This document shows positions 63,858-64,000 of a DNA stretch of 64,000 bases, piece by piece. Under the pieces are notes generated by a model, which was given only the letters and a program-made list of their open reading frames with translations, had not been told where the DNA came from and made no database searches. The stretch is from Apodemus sylvaticus (lineage: Eukaryota > Chordata > Mammalia > Rodentia > Muridae): positions 28,786,086 to 28,850,085 of the forward strand of contig NC_067481.1 in assembly GCF_947179515.1 (NCBI RefSeq), written 5' to 3'. Position 1 is the stretch's first letter. Each line of letters starts with the position of its first letter. A program made the translations under genes and the position numbers.

Positions 63858-64000
63858 TATGGAAACCCATACCTTCAATCCTAACACTTGGGAGGCAGAG
63901 GCAGGCGGATCTCTGAATTTGAAGCCAGCCTTGTCTACGCAGCAAGTTCCAGGACAGCCAGGATGACACAGAGAAAACGTGTCTCAAAAACCAACCAAAC
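63858..64000 (+). mobile_element. B1 SINE, runs off the window end
   Basis: CACTTGGGAGGCAGAGGCAG onward; the 3' tail is cut by the window. Confidence 0.88.

Overview
The window is rodent, almost certainly mouse, nuclear DNA. The evidence is dense B1, B2, B3/B3A, B4 and ID-type SINEs, 5'-truncated mouse-type L1 fragments, long (CA)n/(CT)n/(CCT)n microsatellites and mammalian GT-AG introns. Two protein-coding genes are recognisable, and both can be rebuilt exon by exon with consistent reading phase. From known synteny the locus is mouse chromosome 11 (human 17q21.33); the chromosome is recalled knowledge, not something the bases state.

Layout. Positions 1-19,400 are intergenic and mostly repeats: an antisense L1 at 5.6-7.05 kb, many SINEs and microsatellites. 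Two unexplained promoter-like or exon-like patches lie near 11.8 and 12.65 kb. A CpG-rich promoter at about 19.44-19.86 kb starts Acsf2 on the + strand. Its coding sequence is 16 exons from 19,715 to 61,648 (1,848 nt, 615 residues). Intron 1 is about 27 kb (19,843-47,096) and holds most of the repeats in the window. Exons 2-10 are packed into 47.1-50.9 kb and exons 11-16 lie at 57.3-61.65 kb. The 3' flank (61.65-64 kb) is again SINE-rich.

Acsf2 intron 10 (50,924-57,284) contains the whole of a second gene, Chad (chondroadherin), on the - strand. It has three coding exons at 55,135-54,365, 52,438-52,275 and 52,031-51,890 (358 residues), a TATA box about 75 nt upstream of its ATG, and a probable fourth exon that is only 3' UTR.

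The two products do not share a pathway. ACSF2 is a mitochondrial AMP-forming acyl-CoA synthetase. Chondroadherin is a secreted leucine-rich-repeat protein of cartilage matrix. Their link is positional: a tissue-restricted matrix gene nested antisense in an intron of a metabolic gene. No CRISPR array, operon, phage or novel enzymatic system is present. The most unusual items are structural: repeated insertions at one target site, a 281-nt pure pyrimidine tract, a Z-DNA-type tract upstream of Chad, and possible SINE-supplied RNA-processing signals. SINE subfamily names and repeat edges were assigned by eye and are approximate.
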